This document shows positions 26,755 to 37,086 of a stretch of 64,000 bases of DNA, one piece after another. The stretch is taken from contig NZ_CP031455.1 in the NCBI RefSeq assembly GCF_003391135.1, forward strand, positions 124,001 to 188,000. Direction: 5' to 3'. The stretch comes from Streptoverticillium olivoreticuli subsp. olivoreticuli. Its GTDB lineage: Bacteria; Actinomycetota; Actinomycetes; Streptomycetales; Streptomycetaceae. Both the position numbers and the translations under genes were made by a program. How positions within the stretch are numbered: position 1 is the first letter of the stretch; each line of letters opens with the position of its first letter. The notes under the pieces are model-generated. The model ran no database searches. It had not been told where the DNA came from and saw only the letters and a program-made list of their open reading frames with translations.

Positions 26755-28011
26755 ATGGCGAACAGGCCTTTGGCAGTGTTGCTGTATCCGGCTCGGCGGA
26801 GTGTGTCGCTGGCGAGGCTGAGCAGGATCGCCTTGCTCTCCGGTCCGCGGCCGTCCGCCTCGGATATCGCGCTGGCTGCGCTGGCCGCCCTGGTGGGAGT
26901 CAGTGAGGTATTCAGCGGGGTAGGCGATCGGGCGGTTTTCCGGTTCCCGACCATCCCGGCTGTGCTGACATCCGTCGCCCTTGGTGCGCTCCTGCTGGTA
27001 CGCCGCCGTTTCCCCGTCACCGTGGCTGCGATTGTCGGGTTGATCGACTGCCTCGTCGTTGATGTACCGGCACTGGTCCTGGCCATGTACACGCTCGGCC
27101 GGTACTCCCGCACGCCCTGGACCTGGGTGGTCGGAGTGTCAGTAGTGGCACTGAACGCCTTCTCACCCGCCGGCACGCACACCCTGACCCTGCAGTTCCT
27201 CAGTTATGCGGCGGTCTTCGTCATCATGCCGGTCGTCGTGGGTGCGCACATCAGAACTCGGCACGAATTGATACAGGCGCTCTCCGACCGGGCGAACCGG
27301 ATGGAGCGCGAGCAGATGCTGGCTGAGGAACGCGGGCGCAGCGAAGAGCGTAACCGCATCACCGGGGAAATGCATGATGTGGTTGCGCACCGGGTGACTC
27401 ACATCGTGCTGCATGCGGGTTCGTTGCAGATGAACGTCGGCAAACGGGATCAGGAGTGGATTGCCGGACAGGCCGATCTCATCCGGACCACTGCCACCAG
27501 GGTCCTGGAGGAGTTGCATGACATCCTCAGAGTGCTGCGGCGCGGTCAGCCAGGGGTGGCCCAGCTAGCCCCGCCTCCGGGTATCGACGCCATTCCGCCT
27601 CTCATTGCTGAGACGCGGAAGGTGGGCCTGCAGGTCGAGGAGACCTGCAGCGGGGCACCACGCCCTCTGCCGCCGCAGCTCGAGCAGACCATCTATCGCA
27701 TTGTCCGGGAATCATTGACGAACGCACTCAAATATGCACCGGATTCTTCGACCAGTGTGGGACTCTGCTATGCGCCCGGCCGTTTCGATGTTCATGTCTC
27801 CAATGGCCCTTCATCCGGAAAGTCTGTCTCCGGGGTGCCCAGTGGTGGCCAGGGGCTGGTCGGTCTTGCCGAGCGGGTCGAGCTGCTGGGCGGCAGGTTT
27901 CATTATGGTCCGTCGTCCGACGGCGGTTTTCGTGTGGAGGCTTCTCTCCCCACGCTTTCCGCACTGCCGAGAACCCATAGCCAGTCGCCCAGAGGGGAAG
28001 AAGAGGCATGA
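26755..28011 (+). CDS. NarL/DesK-type sensor histidine kinase
   Basis: A 418-residue kinase. Roughly five to six hydrophobic segments fill residues 37-165 (for example LAALAALVGVSEVF, LTSVALGALLLV, ALVLAMYTLG, FLSYAAVFVIMPVVVGA), then a coiled linker and HisKA_3 domain EERNRITGEMHDVVAHRVTH with phospho-acceptor H207, and an ATPase domain with N-box RIVRESLTNALKYAP and G-box GGQGLVGLAERVELLGG. Short loops suggest it senses within the membrane, as in envelope-stress or antibiotic-sensing systems. Its stop overlaps the regulator start as ATGA. The likely target is the ABC exporter at 30.2-33.6 kb. Confidence 0.9.
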   Translation: MANRPLAVLLYPARRSVSLARLSRIALLSGPRPSASDIALAALAALVGVSEVFSGVGDRAVFRFPTIPAVLTSVALGALLLVRRRFPVTVAAIVGLIDCLVVDVPALVLAMYTLGRYSRTPWTWVVGVSVVALNAFSPAGTHTLTLQFLSYAAVFVIMPVVVGAHIRTRHELIQALSDRANRMEREQMLAEERGRSEERNRITGEMHDVVAHRVTHIVLHAGSLQMNVGKRDQEWIAGQADLIRTTATRVLEELHDILRVLRRGQPGVAQLAPPPGIDAIPPLIAETRKVGLQVEETCSGAPRPLPPQLEQTIYRIVRESLTNALKYAPDSSTSVGLCYAPGRFDVHVSNGPSSGKSVSGVPSGGQGLVGLAERVELLGGRFHYGPSSDGGFRVEASLPTLSALPRTHSQSPRGEEEA

Positions 28012-28661
28012 TCAGGGTAGTTCTGGTCGACGACGACGCGATTATCCTTCAGGGGCTGCGCGGCATTCTGGAGGCTGCCGAGGACATTCAGGTCGTCGCT
28101 GAGGGGCGGGATGGCGTTGCGGGGGTCGAGCTGGCCCGGTCGATGCGTCCCGACGTCGTACTGACAGACATCAGGATGCCGCGCATGGACGGTCTCGCGG
28201 TGACCGCCGAGATTTCCGCTCTCCCTGACCCGCCGAAGGTCATTGTGCTGACCACGTTCGGTGAGGAGGACTATGTACGCACGGCGCTGCGCAACGGGGC
28301 CGTCGGGTTTTTGATCAAGGGGGCGGGGCCGGAGGAGCTGATCCAGGCGGTCCGGGTGGTGGCCGAGGGCAACGCGATGCTCTCTCCGCAGGTGACCATG
28401 GGACTCCTCGAGGATCTCAGAGGCACGAGGCCGGACGGCGTCACCGCTAAGGAACGGGCCCGGCTGGAGACTCTGACGGCCAGGGAACGTGAAGTTCTCG
28501 GCGCCGCAGCCCGGGGGCTTCCCAACCTGGAGATTGCCCAGATCCTGCACATGAGCGAGTCGACGGTGAAGACGCACTTCAGCCGGGTGCTCACCAAGCT
28601 GGAGGTCACCAACCGCGTGCAGGCCACGATCCTGGCTCGTGATGCCGGCATCGTGGGCTGA
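28008..28661 (+). CDS. NarL/FixJ-type response regulator
   Basis: A 217-residue regulator. The receiver domain has the acidic pocket VDDD at residues 7-10, phospho-acceptor D54 in VVLTDIRMPRMDG, the switch Thr in VLTTFGEE and the conserved Lys in FLIKGAG. The LuxR-type HTH follows: LTAREREVLGAAARGLPNLE, HMSESTVKTHFSRVLTKL. Translationally coupled to the kinase. A strong hairpin terminator lies 100 bases downstream. Confidence 0.93.
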   Translation: MIRVVLVDDDAIILQGLRGILEAAEDIQVVAEGRDGVAGVELARSMRPDVVLTDIRMPRMDGLAVTAEISALPDPPKVIVLTTFGEEDYVRTALRNGAVGFLIKGAGPEELIQAVRVVAEGNAMLSPQVTMGLLEDLRGTRPDGVTAKERARLETLTAREREVLGAAARGLPNLEIAQILHMSESTVKTHFSRVLTKLEVTNRVQATILARDAGIVG

Positions 28662-28762
28662 GCAGGGTCGGAGGCCTGCGGCGGCCACCGGGGTGTTACT
28701 GGAGGCCGCTTCGGTGCCGCACTTGGCGGGCACGGTTGCGGGCCAGCCGGTCTGCAGGAAAG

Positions 28763-28792
28763 GCTCAGCACCCGGCCAGCCGGGTGCTGAGC
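28763..28792 (+). terminator. Terminator hairpin after response regulator
   Basis: GCTCAGCACCCGG pairs perfectly with CCGGGTGCTGAGC across a CCAG loop (13 bp stem). There is no T tract, as is common in Streptomyces. Confidence 0.8.
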
Positions 28793-28959
28793 GCTCAGGT
28801 CCTGCAGTCGCTCCAGCGGCCGCGCCAGGGTCGGTCCCGGCTATCAGACGTCGGCGAGAGCCCGCTCGCGGGGGTTCTCGCCGTCCCCGCCTGGGTGCGT
28901 GTCCGCGCAGGCAGGGATCTGGCTGGTGATCGTCTCGCGCCCCCACCGCCTGAGAGCAG

Positions 28960-29816
28960 GCGGCACTCACCTGCAAGCACGGGTTCGGCTACCACCCGCT
29001 GCTGTGCTTCCTCGACAGCACCGGCGAGACCCTGGCCGGCCCGCTGCGACCGGGCAACGCCGCCGCCAACACCGTCGGCGATCACATCACCGTGCTGGAC
29101 GCCGCGCTCGCCCAGATCCCCGACGCCCGCCGCCACGGCCCCGACAGCCTCATCCGTGCCGACAGCGCCGGATCCGCCAAAGCCTTCCCGGCCCATATCC
29201 GCGCTCTGCGCTCACGCGGGATCCGCACCATATTCTCCGCATTCTCCGTCAGGTGCTCCGTCACCGAGCCTCTCCGGCGCGCGATCCGCCAGCTCCCGGA
29301 CTGCCTCTGGCACACCGCCCTCGAACAGGACGGGGCCCTGCGCGAAGGCGCCCAGGTCGCCGAGCTGACCGGCCTGGGCGACCTGCCCGGCCATTCCGAA
29401 GGCACCCGGATCATCGTCCGGCGCGAACACCCTCACCCCGGTGCCCAGCTGTCCCTGTCGGCCTGGACGCGGGCATGCGCCATCAGGCCTTCCTCGTCGA
29501 GGAGCGCGCATCCGCTGCGGCAAGACCACCGGATTCGGCCGCTTTCCCTCCCACCGGTTCCAGATCAACGCAGCCTGGCTGGAGCTGGGCCTTGTTGGGA
29601 CCGGCCTGCTCGCCCGGGCCCGCGTCCTGCTGCTGGACGGCGAACTGGCCACCGCCGAACCGAAGAAACTGCCCTACCGGCTGCTACATATCGTCGCCCG
29701 CATCACCCACGGCGGACAACGCCGAACCTGCAGATCCCCGCGGCCTGGCCCTGGGGAAACGAACTCGTCAGGGCCTTCGGCCAACTCGCCATGCTGCCCC
29801 GCCCGGAGAGCTGACA
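28960..29816 (+). pseudogene. IS1380-family transposase remnant
   Basis: The frame reads STGETLAGPLRPGNAAANTV, TVLDAALAQIPDAR, LIRADSAGSAKAFPAHIRAL, LTGLGDLPGHSEGTRIIVRR and, after a frame change, RCGKTTGFGRFPSHRFQINA and LLLDGELATAEPKKLPYRLL. These are IS1380 blocks of a different branch from the element at 14026-15719. The N-terminal third is missing and there are at least two frameshifts. It separates the two-component genes from the ABC exporter. Confidence 0.85.
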
Positions 29817-30205
29817 CTGCTGCCCCTGCCCGCTCATAACCGGGAAGGACCAGGAGAACCCGGCCACCGCGTCAGTACCCGGCGTGCCCGCAGATAGGCA
29901 ACAGGCCGAACAGTAATCGATCACAATTAACCACTCCGGCCGGAGCCTAACCAAAACGGCGAGGCTAGAGCATCAGCATGGCTTCAGGAGGACGCTGATG
30001 CTGCGGGGGTCCGAGATACGCGAGTCGCTGCCTGACGGTCGCCCCCACGAGCCCATCGGGGCCCCAGGCTGAAGAGCTGAGAAGTCAGACATCTCGCTCG
30101 ACAGGCCGGGGTCCCTACCGGGTTCACCACCGTCTCGAGTCATCCCGGTCGGTCGCCGTTCCAGGAAAGCTGAGTGGGACGGTGCTCCGCCTGTGCCGTC
30201 GCCCG
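29817..30205. other. Intergenic
   Basis: No gene recognised; 3' flank of the ABC exporter on the minus strand. Confidence 0.35.
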
Positions 30206-32761
30206 CTACTGGTCCCCGATGGACTGCAGTGTGTTCAGCTGGGCCGCACGGCGGGCTGGCCAGGCCGCTGCCAGGATGCCGACAGCCAGTGAGAGCAGCA
30301 GGAACAGGCCAACGCTGCGCCATGGGATGGACATTTCGTAGCCGGGGAACGCGCCGTGGAGCATTTGTCCGCTCGTCCAGCTGAGGAAGAGGCCCAGCCC
30401 GATACCGGTCATCGCGCCGAACAAGGAGATGACCAGGGATTCCAGGCGGATCATCTGTTTGATGCCGGTACGTTCCATGCCGATCGCACGCAGCATCCCG
30501 ATCTCGCGGGTGCGCTCGAAGACCGACATGGCCAGGGTATTGACGACGCCGATCGCCGCGATGGCCACGGACATGCCCAGCAGGCCGTATAGCAGGTAGA
30601 GGATCGTGGTGATCGGTCCGGCGGCCTCCTTGCGCAGCTCGTTGTGGTCCTGGATCTTCAGTAGCGGGTTGTTGTCCAGGTGGCTGCGGATCTTGTCGCT
30701 CAGCCCGGCGGCTTTGCCGTCCTGGGCCTTCACCAGGATTTTGTTGGCCCTGTCCTCCCCGCGTGTATGGTCACTGATGACCTGGGGGACGGTGAAGGCG
30801 TCGGAGACGATGTCGTTGTTCTTGTAGACAGCGGAGACTTTGAGGCGCTCCTTGGAGCCGGTGTTGAAGTCCACCGGTACGGTGTCTCCCATTTTCCAGC
30901 CAAAGCGCTTCGCGGTCTTATCGGAGATCGCGAAGCTGCCGGCCTCGACGTCGTTGAGTGAGCCGGCGAGGAGGAGCAGGTCGGTGACATGGCGGAGTGC
31001 TGCCGGGTCGATGCCCTTCATGGTGGCGTGGTCATGGCCGATGGCGAAGCCAGTGCTCTGGACGGGGACGGCGGACTGGACCCCAGGCACCTGGGCAGCT
31101 TTCCTGGCGGTCTTCGAGGATAGGCCGCCGGAGGAGGAACTGGTGATCTGGTAGTCGGCGGTCAGGTCCTGGGTGCTCCGGAGTTCCATCAGCTGCTGCG
31201 AGCCGGTCATGGCGACCGTCACTGCCGTGATCAGGGTGAGGCCGACCATCAGCGCGGAGGCGGTCGCGGCGGTACGGCGCGGGTTGCGCAGCGCGTTCTC
31301 CTTGGCGAGCTTGCCGCTGACGCCGAAGAGGTGGGTGGTGACCTTGCCGGCCAGGGTCACCAGTGGCCGGGAGAGCAGTGGGGCAAGGATGATCATGCCG
31401 GTCACTGTCACTGCCGAGCCCAGCATGGCAGTGGATACGCCGCTTTCGTTCCGGAGCGTGGACACGTACAGCATGATTGCCACGCCGAGCATGGTGATGG
31501 CTGTGCCGATGGAGTTGCGGACCGTCAGGCCGCTTGGCGCAGGCGTCTGGTCGGCACTGTTGAGTGCCTCGATCGGTGCGATCTTCGCAGCCTTGCGGGA
31601 GGGCAGCCAGGCGGACAATACGGTTACCAGCACACCGACCGTAAGTGCGGAGAGTACCGCCGTCGGGCTGATGACCAGCGGGCCGTCCGGGAAACCCGGG
31701 CCGTTCGCGCCGAGCACGGCAAGCACGCCCCGGGCGATGCCCAGGCCGAGGAGGAAGCCGACGGCGGAAGAGGCGAGGCCGAGCAGGGCTGCCTCGGCCA
31801 GTACCGAGCGAACGACCTGTCGGCGGGAGGCGCCGAGCGTGCGCATCAGCGCGATCTCGCGGCGGCGCTGGGCGATGAGCATGGTGAAGGTGTTGGCGAT
31901 GATGAAGACACTGACGAACTGCGCGATACCGGCGAAGACCAGCAGAGTCTTGCTCAGGGCTTTGTTGTCCTCGGCGATCATCTGGGACTGCTCGGCGGCA
32001 AGCTGAGTGCCACTGGTCGCCTTGGCGCGGTCCTTCGGAAGGATCTCCCCGACCTTGGAGGTCAGGGCCTGGTCGTTGCTGCCGGGCTCGGCTGCCACGA
32101 GGAATTCATCGAACTGGCCGGGGCTGAGGAACAGTTCCTGCGCGGTGGCGGTGTCGAAGAGGGCGAGGCTGCCGCCCGCTGTCACCCGGGGATCCTCGGT
32201 GCCGACGATGCCGACGAGCTTCTTGGTGATGACCGGGCCGTCGGTGGCGAAGCGGACGGTGCCGCCGATCTTGTGGCCGCCCGTCGCGGCGGTCTTGGCT
32301 TCCAGTGCGATCTCGTCGGACGCAGCCGGGCCACGGCCCTCCTTGACCGGGTAACGGCTGTCCTTGCCGTCCCGGCCAGGCTGGTAGTTGGCCGCGATGT
32401 GCCAGTCGTTGCCTATGGGCTGGTTGTCTTTGCCCACGACGGTAGCAGTGCCGTTGACGTTGGAGCGTACAGACTCAACGCCTGGCAGCGAGCGGATGCG
32501 GTCCGCCAGATTGCTGTCGAGGGCGGTGATGTTCTTGCCCTCATCGCTGCGTGAGGGCGCCTCGCCGGAAGGGACGGACGGCTGCACGGAGACGGCCACG
32601 TCCTTGAGGTTCTTGGCCGAGGCATTCTTGACGGCCGCGCCGACGGTGTCGCTGAAAACGAGGATGCCGGAGACGAAGGTGACGCCGAGCATGATGGCAA
32701 GCGCCGTCATCAGCAAGCGGGCTTTGTGCGCAAGGACGTTACGCAGGGTGGTACGGAGCAT
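30206..32761 (-). CDS. MacB/FtsX-type ABC transporter permease
   Basis: An 851-residue permease starting at ATG 32761 (MLRTTLRNVLAHKARLLMTA); a longer frame reading upstream overlaps the ATPase gene antisense-free region in another frame and is not credible. Layout: N-terminal helix, an extracytoplasmic MacB_PCD-like domain (about residues 45-250), three helices of an FtsX domain with the cytoplasmic AQRRREIALMRTLGASRRQV coupling motif, then a second MacB-like domain and FtsX unit with FERTREIGMLRAIGMERTGI. This doubled form is typical of actinobacterial exporters of lipids, lipoproteins or antimicrobial peptides. It is co-transcribed with the ATPase 44 bases upstream. Confidence 0.93.
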   Translation of the reverse strand: MLRTTLRNVLAHKARLLMTALAIMLGVTFVSGILVFSDTVGAAVKNASAKNLKDVAVSVQPSVPSGEAPSRSDEGKNITALDSNLADRIRSLPGVESVRSNVNGTATVVGKDNQPIGNDWHIAANYQPGRDGKDSRYPVKEGRGPAASDEIALEAKTAATGGHKIGGTVRFATDGPVITKKLVGIVGTEDPRVTAGGSLALFDTATAQELFLSPGQFDEFLVAAEPGSNDQALTSKVGEILPKDRAKATSGTQLAAEQSQMIAEDNKALSKTLLVFAGIAQFVSVFIIANTFTMLIAQRRREIALMRTLGASRRQVVRSVLAEAALLGLASSAVGFLLGLGIARGVLAVLGANGPGFPDGPLVISPTAVLSALTVGVLVTVLSAWLPSRKAAKIAPIEALNSADQTPAPSGLTVRNSIGTAITMLGVAIMLYVSTLRNESGVSTAMLGSAVTVTGMIILAPLLSRPLVTLAGKVTTHLFGVSGKLAKENALRNPRRTAATASALMVGLTLITAVTVAMTGSQQLMELRSTQDLTADYQITSSSSGGLSSKTARKAAQVPGVQSAVPVQSTGFAIGHDHATMKGIDPAALRHVTDLLLLAGSLNDVEAGSFAISDKTAKRFGWKMGDTVPVDFNTGSKERLKVSAVYKNNDIVSDAFTVPQVISDHTRGEDRANKILVKAQDGKAAGLSDKIRSHLDNNPLLKIQDHNELRKEAAGPITTILYLLYGLLGMSVAIAAIGVVNTLAMSVFERTREIGMLRAIGMERTGIKQMIRLESLVISLFGAMTGIGLGLFLSWTSGQMLHGAFPGYEMSIPWRSVGLFLLLSLAVGILAAAWPARRAAQLNTLQSIGDQ

Positions 32762-32805
32762 GATGGAGGTGTCAGTCCTGGAGTCCGGGTACGGCGGCGG
32801 GGGTG

Positions 32806-33564
32806 TCAGCTGGTACGGCCCTTGGCGTCGAAGCGCTTCATGCGGTCGAGGACGGCGTCGGCGGTGGGCCCGTGCAGCTCGTCGACGATGCGGCCGTCGG
32901 CGAGGAAGACGACACGGTCGGCGTAGGAGGCGGCGACGGGGTCGTGGGTGACCATGACGACGGTCTGGCCCAGCTCGCGGACGGAGTTGCGCAGGAAGCC
33001 GAGGACCTCGGCGCCGGAGCGGGAGTCGAGGTTTCCGGTGGGCTCGTCGGCGAACATGATCTCGGGCTTGCCGGCCAGGGCGCGGGCCACGGCCACGCGC
33101 TGCTGCTGGCCGCCGGAGAGCTGGTTCGGCCGGTGCTTCAGGCGCCCGGAGAGGCCGACGGTGTCGACGACCATGTCCAGCCACTTCTGGTCGGGCCTGC
33201 GGCCGGCGATGTCCATGGGGAGCGTGATGTTCTCCAGGGCGGTCAGGGTCGGCAGCAGGTTGAACGCCTGGAAGATGAAGCCGATCTTGTCGCGCCGGAG
33301 GCGGGTGAGCTTCTTGTCGCCCAGGTTGGTCAGCTCGGTGTCACCGATGCGGGCGGATCCGCGGGAGACGGTGTCGAGGCCGGCCATGCAGTGCATCAGC
33401 GTGGACTTGCCGGAGCCGGAGGGGCCCATGATCGCGGTGAACTCGGCCTGCCGGAACTCCACGGAGACCGAGTCCAGCGCGACCACCTGGGTCTCGCCGT
33501 GTCCGTAGACCTTGGTGAGATCCGTGGCGTGGGCAGAACAGACGGGCGGAACCTGGTGCAACAC
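32806..33564 (-). CDS. LolD/MacB-type ABC transporter ATPase
   Basis: A 252-residue ATPase from GTG 33564, preceded by AGGAG seven bases away. Walker A GPSGSGKST, Q-loop FIFQAFNLLPTL, signature LSGGQQQRVAVARALA, Walker B IMFADEPTGNLDSRSG and H-loop VMVTHDP are all intact. It energises the 851-residue permease encoded directly downstream. Genes of this type often lie next to a NarL-type two-component pair, as here at 26.7-28.7 kb. Confidence 0.95.
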   Translation of the reverse strand: MLHQVPPVCSAHATDLTKVYGHGETQVVALDSVSVEFRQAEFTAIMGPSGSGKSTLMHCMAGLDTVSRGSARIGDTELTNLGDKKLTRLRRDKIGFIFQAFNLLPTLTALENITLPMDIAGRRPDQKWLDMVVDTVGLSGRLKHRPNQLSGGQQQRVAVARALAGKPEIMFADEPTGNLDSRSGAEVLGFLRNSVRELGQTVVMVTHDPVAASYADRVVFLADGRIVDELHGPTADAVLDRMKRFDAKGRTS

Positions 33565-34339
33565 GGCAACTCCTGTACATACGCTGAAAGTACCCTCACA
33601 TTTTTACTCAGCCATCCGGCTGCCAGCTCATCCAAATGACCCGAATCCACCCACCGGCCAAGGGTGTTGCAGGGCATCAGATGTCATCCTCTGGGACCAT
33701 CCCCGTAACCCCACAGAATGACGTCACTCGCCCATCCGGCTGACGGCCTGTCAACGGGACCGCCGGGCGGGACCCGGCGTCGCCATGACGCGCACCCGCT
33801 GCCTTCATACTGGCCGCCGCCCTGCTGGTGTGGTGCCGACGGCACTGTCAAGCCGGCCGCTGCGGCACGTTGGCTGCTGAGGCTTGTGGAATGGTCTTCA
33901 GGTTGGCCATGCCAAGACGTGCCGCCTGTGGACAACGCAGCACTGTCGCGTGCAAGAGGCTGAGGTTCCCGGGGATTAGCACGTACAGAGTGCGGCCATG
34001 ACCCCGGCGGATGTACCGGGTTGACGCTCTCACCCAGTTGTCTGTACTGCCCCCGTACAGTCTTTGCGGACCCGTGCGCCGCATGAGCACAGCGAAGCGC
34101 GGGGCAAAGGCAGTCTCAGGACGACCGGTGGACCCGGAAGCGGCACGGCAGCTGATGGTACGGAACAGCTGCAAACCGAAGACAGTGTTCATCAAGGCCA
34201 AGAGTGAACAGCCATACATCTGCACCCGTTACAGGGCGGGTATCGAGCCGGCCTACGACTGCATCCTCAGGATGGCAAAGAGGCACGGCGGCTCCCCGCA
34301 CGGCTGCCGGGACTGCGCCGACTGTGAACGGGCCGAGAC
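33565..34339. other. Upstream region with one unrecognised ORF segment
   Basis: No clear gene. A plus-strand frame near 34085-34260 (MSTAKRGAKAVSGRPVDPEA then RNSCKPKTVFIKAKSEQPYI) looks protein-like but runs directly into an inverted IS5 remnant and has no strong ribosome site. It may be the start of a truncated gene. Confidence 0.35.
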
Positions 34340-34654
34340 GTTCCGTCTGGACGAAGCCGGGGTTCGACGGCCCAGCCGTTCACTTGAGTCGATGCCTTTG
34401 CGGGCGATACGGACGTCAACGTGCTGGCTGTGCAGCCATTGCCACAGGTCAGGGAGGTCATAGGCTTTGTCGGCATGGAGTCGCTCAGGCTTGCAGCGGT
34501 CGCTGTGGAGTTCGTGTCCTATATGGAAATGGGTCACCATCGGCTTCAGCCCGAGGCTGTCGTGGACGTTGGCCGCGGAGACTCCGACGTGTAAAGGCAG
34601 TCCGCTCGCGTCAGACAGGATGTGCATCTTGGAACACGGCTTTGCCCGGTCCAC
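34340..34654 (-). pseudogene. IS5-family transposase fragment
   Basis: Contains MHILSDASGLPLHVGVSAAN, KPERLHADKAYDLPDLWQWL and VRIARKGIDSSERLGR, the central DDE part of IS427-group IS5 transposases, as in the element at 40349-41203. Both ends are missing. Confidence 0.85.
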
Positions 34655-35097
34655 GGGCGACGGACCCGCAAGCCCCGCAAACTCCGCGCCGACAAGACCT
34701 ATGACAACATCGAACTGCGCCTGTGGGTCCGCGGGAAACGTAACCGCGGCCAACGGCATCAGGCAGACCCACGCACTCGCCGACAGCATCCCGCCCGCGG
34801 CCGGACGCACGGACGCACGCGCAGACGCCCCAGTGCCCTTGCGGCAAGGGGCTATGACAGCAGCCCCAGCCGCCGGGAACTGGGCAAGCACCGCATCCTG
34901 CCGGCCATCTCCCCACAGACGCCCCGGACACCGAGGACCTGGGCAAAATCCGGTACCCCGCCGAGCAGACCTTCCCGCTCCCGCACCAGTTCAAGCGCCG
35001 CGCCGTCCGCTGGGAACGACACCTCGACCTCCACGGCACCCCGTCTCCCTGGCCTGCGGCCTCATCTGCCGGAAACGCCTGACCAACCCCAAACCAT
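34655..35097 (+). pseudogene. IS5-family transposase fragment, opposite strand
   Basis: Begins RKPRKLRADKTYDNIELRLW, matching the same IS5 region but on the other strand, followed by eroded sequence that ends CGLICRKRLTNPKP. It abuts the minus-strand fragment head-on, indicating inversion or successive insertions. Confidence 0.6.
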
Positions 35098-35323
35098 GAT
35101 CCCGATACGAGCTCCCGCCTAAGCAGAGTGCCAGTTTCCCAGGCCCCCCTTTCCTTCCTGCGCCTGACCAAAACTCAGCAAGGAAAGGGGGAAACTCATC
35201 ATCAGCTACCAGGCAACGCAGGGAAGCCCCTGCCTCGCGGTAGCCTCGCCCAGACCGCAGACTGCCAAAAGGACGGCTTCCGGATCGGGCTCTGCCCGGT
35301 TGCGGAGATCGGCGGTGCACCCA

Positions 35324-36052
35324 TCAGCACTTGGCTATGATCTTCCCGATGATCGCCCCAAAGATCATTCCGATCTCGCCGTCCTGGTATGTGCCGCGGG
35401 CGTCAGAGATGTTGCTGCCCAGCGACACACCCGACAGTGCCCTGTCATAGTCGTCGCACTTACTGCCCTTGTCGTAGGTCCCCTTGACCAGGGTTGCACC
35501 GTCGCCAACAACAAATCCCACCAGTGCTCGGTTCCCGCCGCCGAACTTGCTGGAGTCGACCTTATGCGACTTAAAATCTGAGCTTGCGGGGACCCCCCAG
35601 GTGTTCCCACCCTTGTCTATACCCGACACACCGTGCCTCATCGACTGCACAGTGTAGTTGTTCTTGCCGGAGAACGGGTTCTCCCAGCCGACATTGACGA
35701 GCCCGCCGCCGTCAAATTTGTACTGGACCCTGGCGCCGGTCCCCTTCAGGAAAGTCCCCTTGGTCCCGATGTTGGCGCTCTGGCCCGGCTTTATCTCCTT
35801 CGGAGGCTTGAGGCTCTTGGAGTAATAACCGTCGTACAGGTCTTCCCAGTCGAGACGCATGGTCTTGTCCGTGCCGTTGATGAGGACAACTTCAGTGAAA
35901 TTGTCACCGCTGTGACCCGACCCGCCCTGCATCGCAACGGAAAGGTCCCACAGGGACTTTTGCTCGGCAGCGCTCGCCGGAGCTGCGGCGAGGGCGGTGA
36001 CCGCAACAGCGCCCACCGCAACGGACAGCACGCTCTTCGTTATCGTCTTCAC
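35324..36052 (-). CDS. Secreted aegerolysin-like protein
   Basis: A 242-residue protein from GTG 36052, with AGGAAGG seven bases upstream. Residues 1-30 form a signal peptide ending ALAAAPASAAEQK. The mature part reads FTEVVLINGTDKTMRLDWED, SLKPPKEIKPGQSANIG, FDGGGLVNVGWENPFSGKNN; this strand order, with a paired Trp-Asn-Pro turn, resembles the beta-sandwich of aegerolysins and related lipid-binding cytolysins. About 80 further residues follow (NRALVGFVVGDGATLVKGTY to KIIAKC), including a Gly-rich hydrophobic C terminus, not part of a plain aegerolysin. The family call is by resemblance. Alternatively it is an unrelated secreted beta protein. Confidence 0.6.
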   Translation of the reverse strand: MKTITKSVLSVAVGAVAVTALAAAPASAAEQKSLWDLSVAMQGGSGHSGDNFTEVVLINGTDKTMRLDWEDLYDGYYSKSLKPPKEIKPGQSANIGTKGTFLKGTGARVQYKFDGGGLVNVGWENPFSGKNNYTVQSMRHGVSGIDKGGNTWGVPASSDFKSHKVDSSKFGGGNRALVGFVVGDGATLVKGTYDKGSKCDDYDRALSGVSLGSNISDARGTYQDGEIGMIFGAIIGKIIAKC

Positions 36053-37086
36053 AAGACGCCTTCCTGATAAGAGAGTTGATACACGCGGCTTTGACTCCAC
36101 TCCGCTCTCGCCACCCGAGAGGCCGCTAAAAAGATCATCGCAAATGCGCGGCACCCCTGTGCCGGACCAAGGTCCTCACCCTCCGGGACCAAAGTCCCGA
36201 ACGCCAGCCCCCCCCTGAGCATGGAAGTTCATCAACTAGCCTTAATGTGCAATCTCTTGACACTGCATCAGCTCTTCCGCAGGCGGGCGACTGGAGGGGA
36301 CCAGTGCCGTTGCACCAGCCGATAACTCTGCGGAACCGATGCAGGCCGGGAGCGGAGAGGATACCGGTGGACATATGCGGCCTTGACAGCCGAATTCACG
36401 GCTTCCTCGGCCGCGTCGTCCAGGACCAAGCCGACGTGCCCCGTGGGCTGCGACAGCACCCACCCGGCCGCAGACTCTCCCGACGAGCTTCGAGGTCCGC
36501 TCATTCAAGGTTTTCTCAGCAACCGATTACGTGGAAGAGAAGTCCGGCCTACATAGCCCCTAAAAGCATAAGAACCCCCTGGCAGGAGGAGACTTGAGCA
36601 GTCCCTCGCCCGAGGAGGCTTCACGTGCTGCTCAGTCGTACCGTGCTCAGCGCCCGAGCCCAGGCCCGGAATCCTCGCCAGCCTGCCCCGCGCGACCGGC
36701 ACGCACCACCGTTCTCGCAGTTCCAGGCACATTGCGCCAAAGCGGTGCTGTTCCGCGGTACTTCTGTACCCACGCATGTGCACCTGGGACACCGGCACCT
36801 CACGAACTACCGGACACCGCTACCTGCACGGAGGCACCCAGATTCCCAGATCCGAGGCTCCCGGTCCCGCAGCGATCCTGGGAGGCTGCCAGCAACAGGG
36901 ACTGCTGTTCACAGTCCTGGACCGCACCCTCATCTGCTGCAGCCCGGACCAAGTCTTGCCCGGCCTCTGCGAGGACGCCCACCGCGGCCTACCCGCCTTC
37001 ACCAGCAACAGAACCTGGCTCCTGAATCCTGGACACGGGGATATGCAGCTCAGGCCAGCACAGTTGATGCTGTACCGAGTGCCGCC
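36053..37086. other. 1 kb without a recognised gene
   Basis: Overlapping ORFs on both strands, none with a ribosome site plus codon bias. The first 150 bases should hold the promoter of the secreted aegerolysin-like gene. Confidence 0.35.

Noticed and set aside
30206..33184. 992-codon form of the ABC permease
   Set aside because: The first 140 residues are an out-of-frame reading of the ATPase gene; the real start is 32761.
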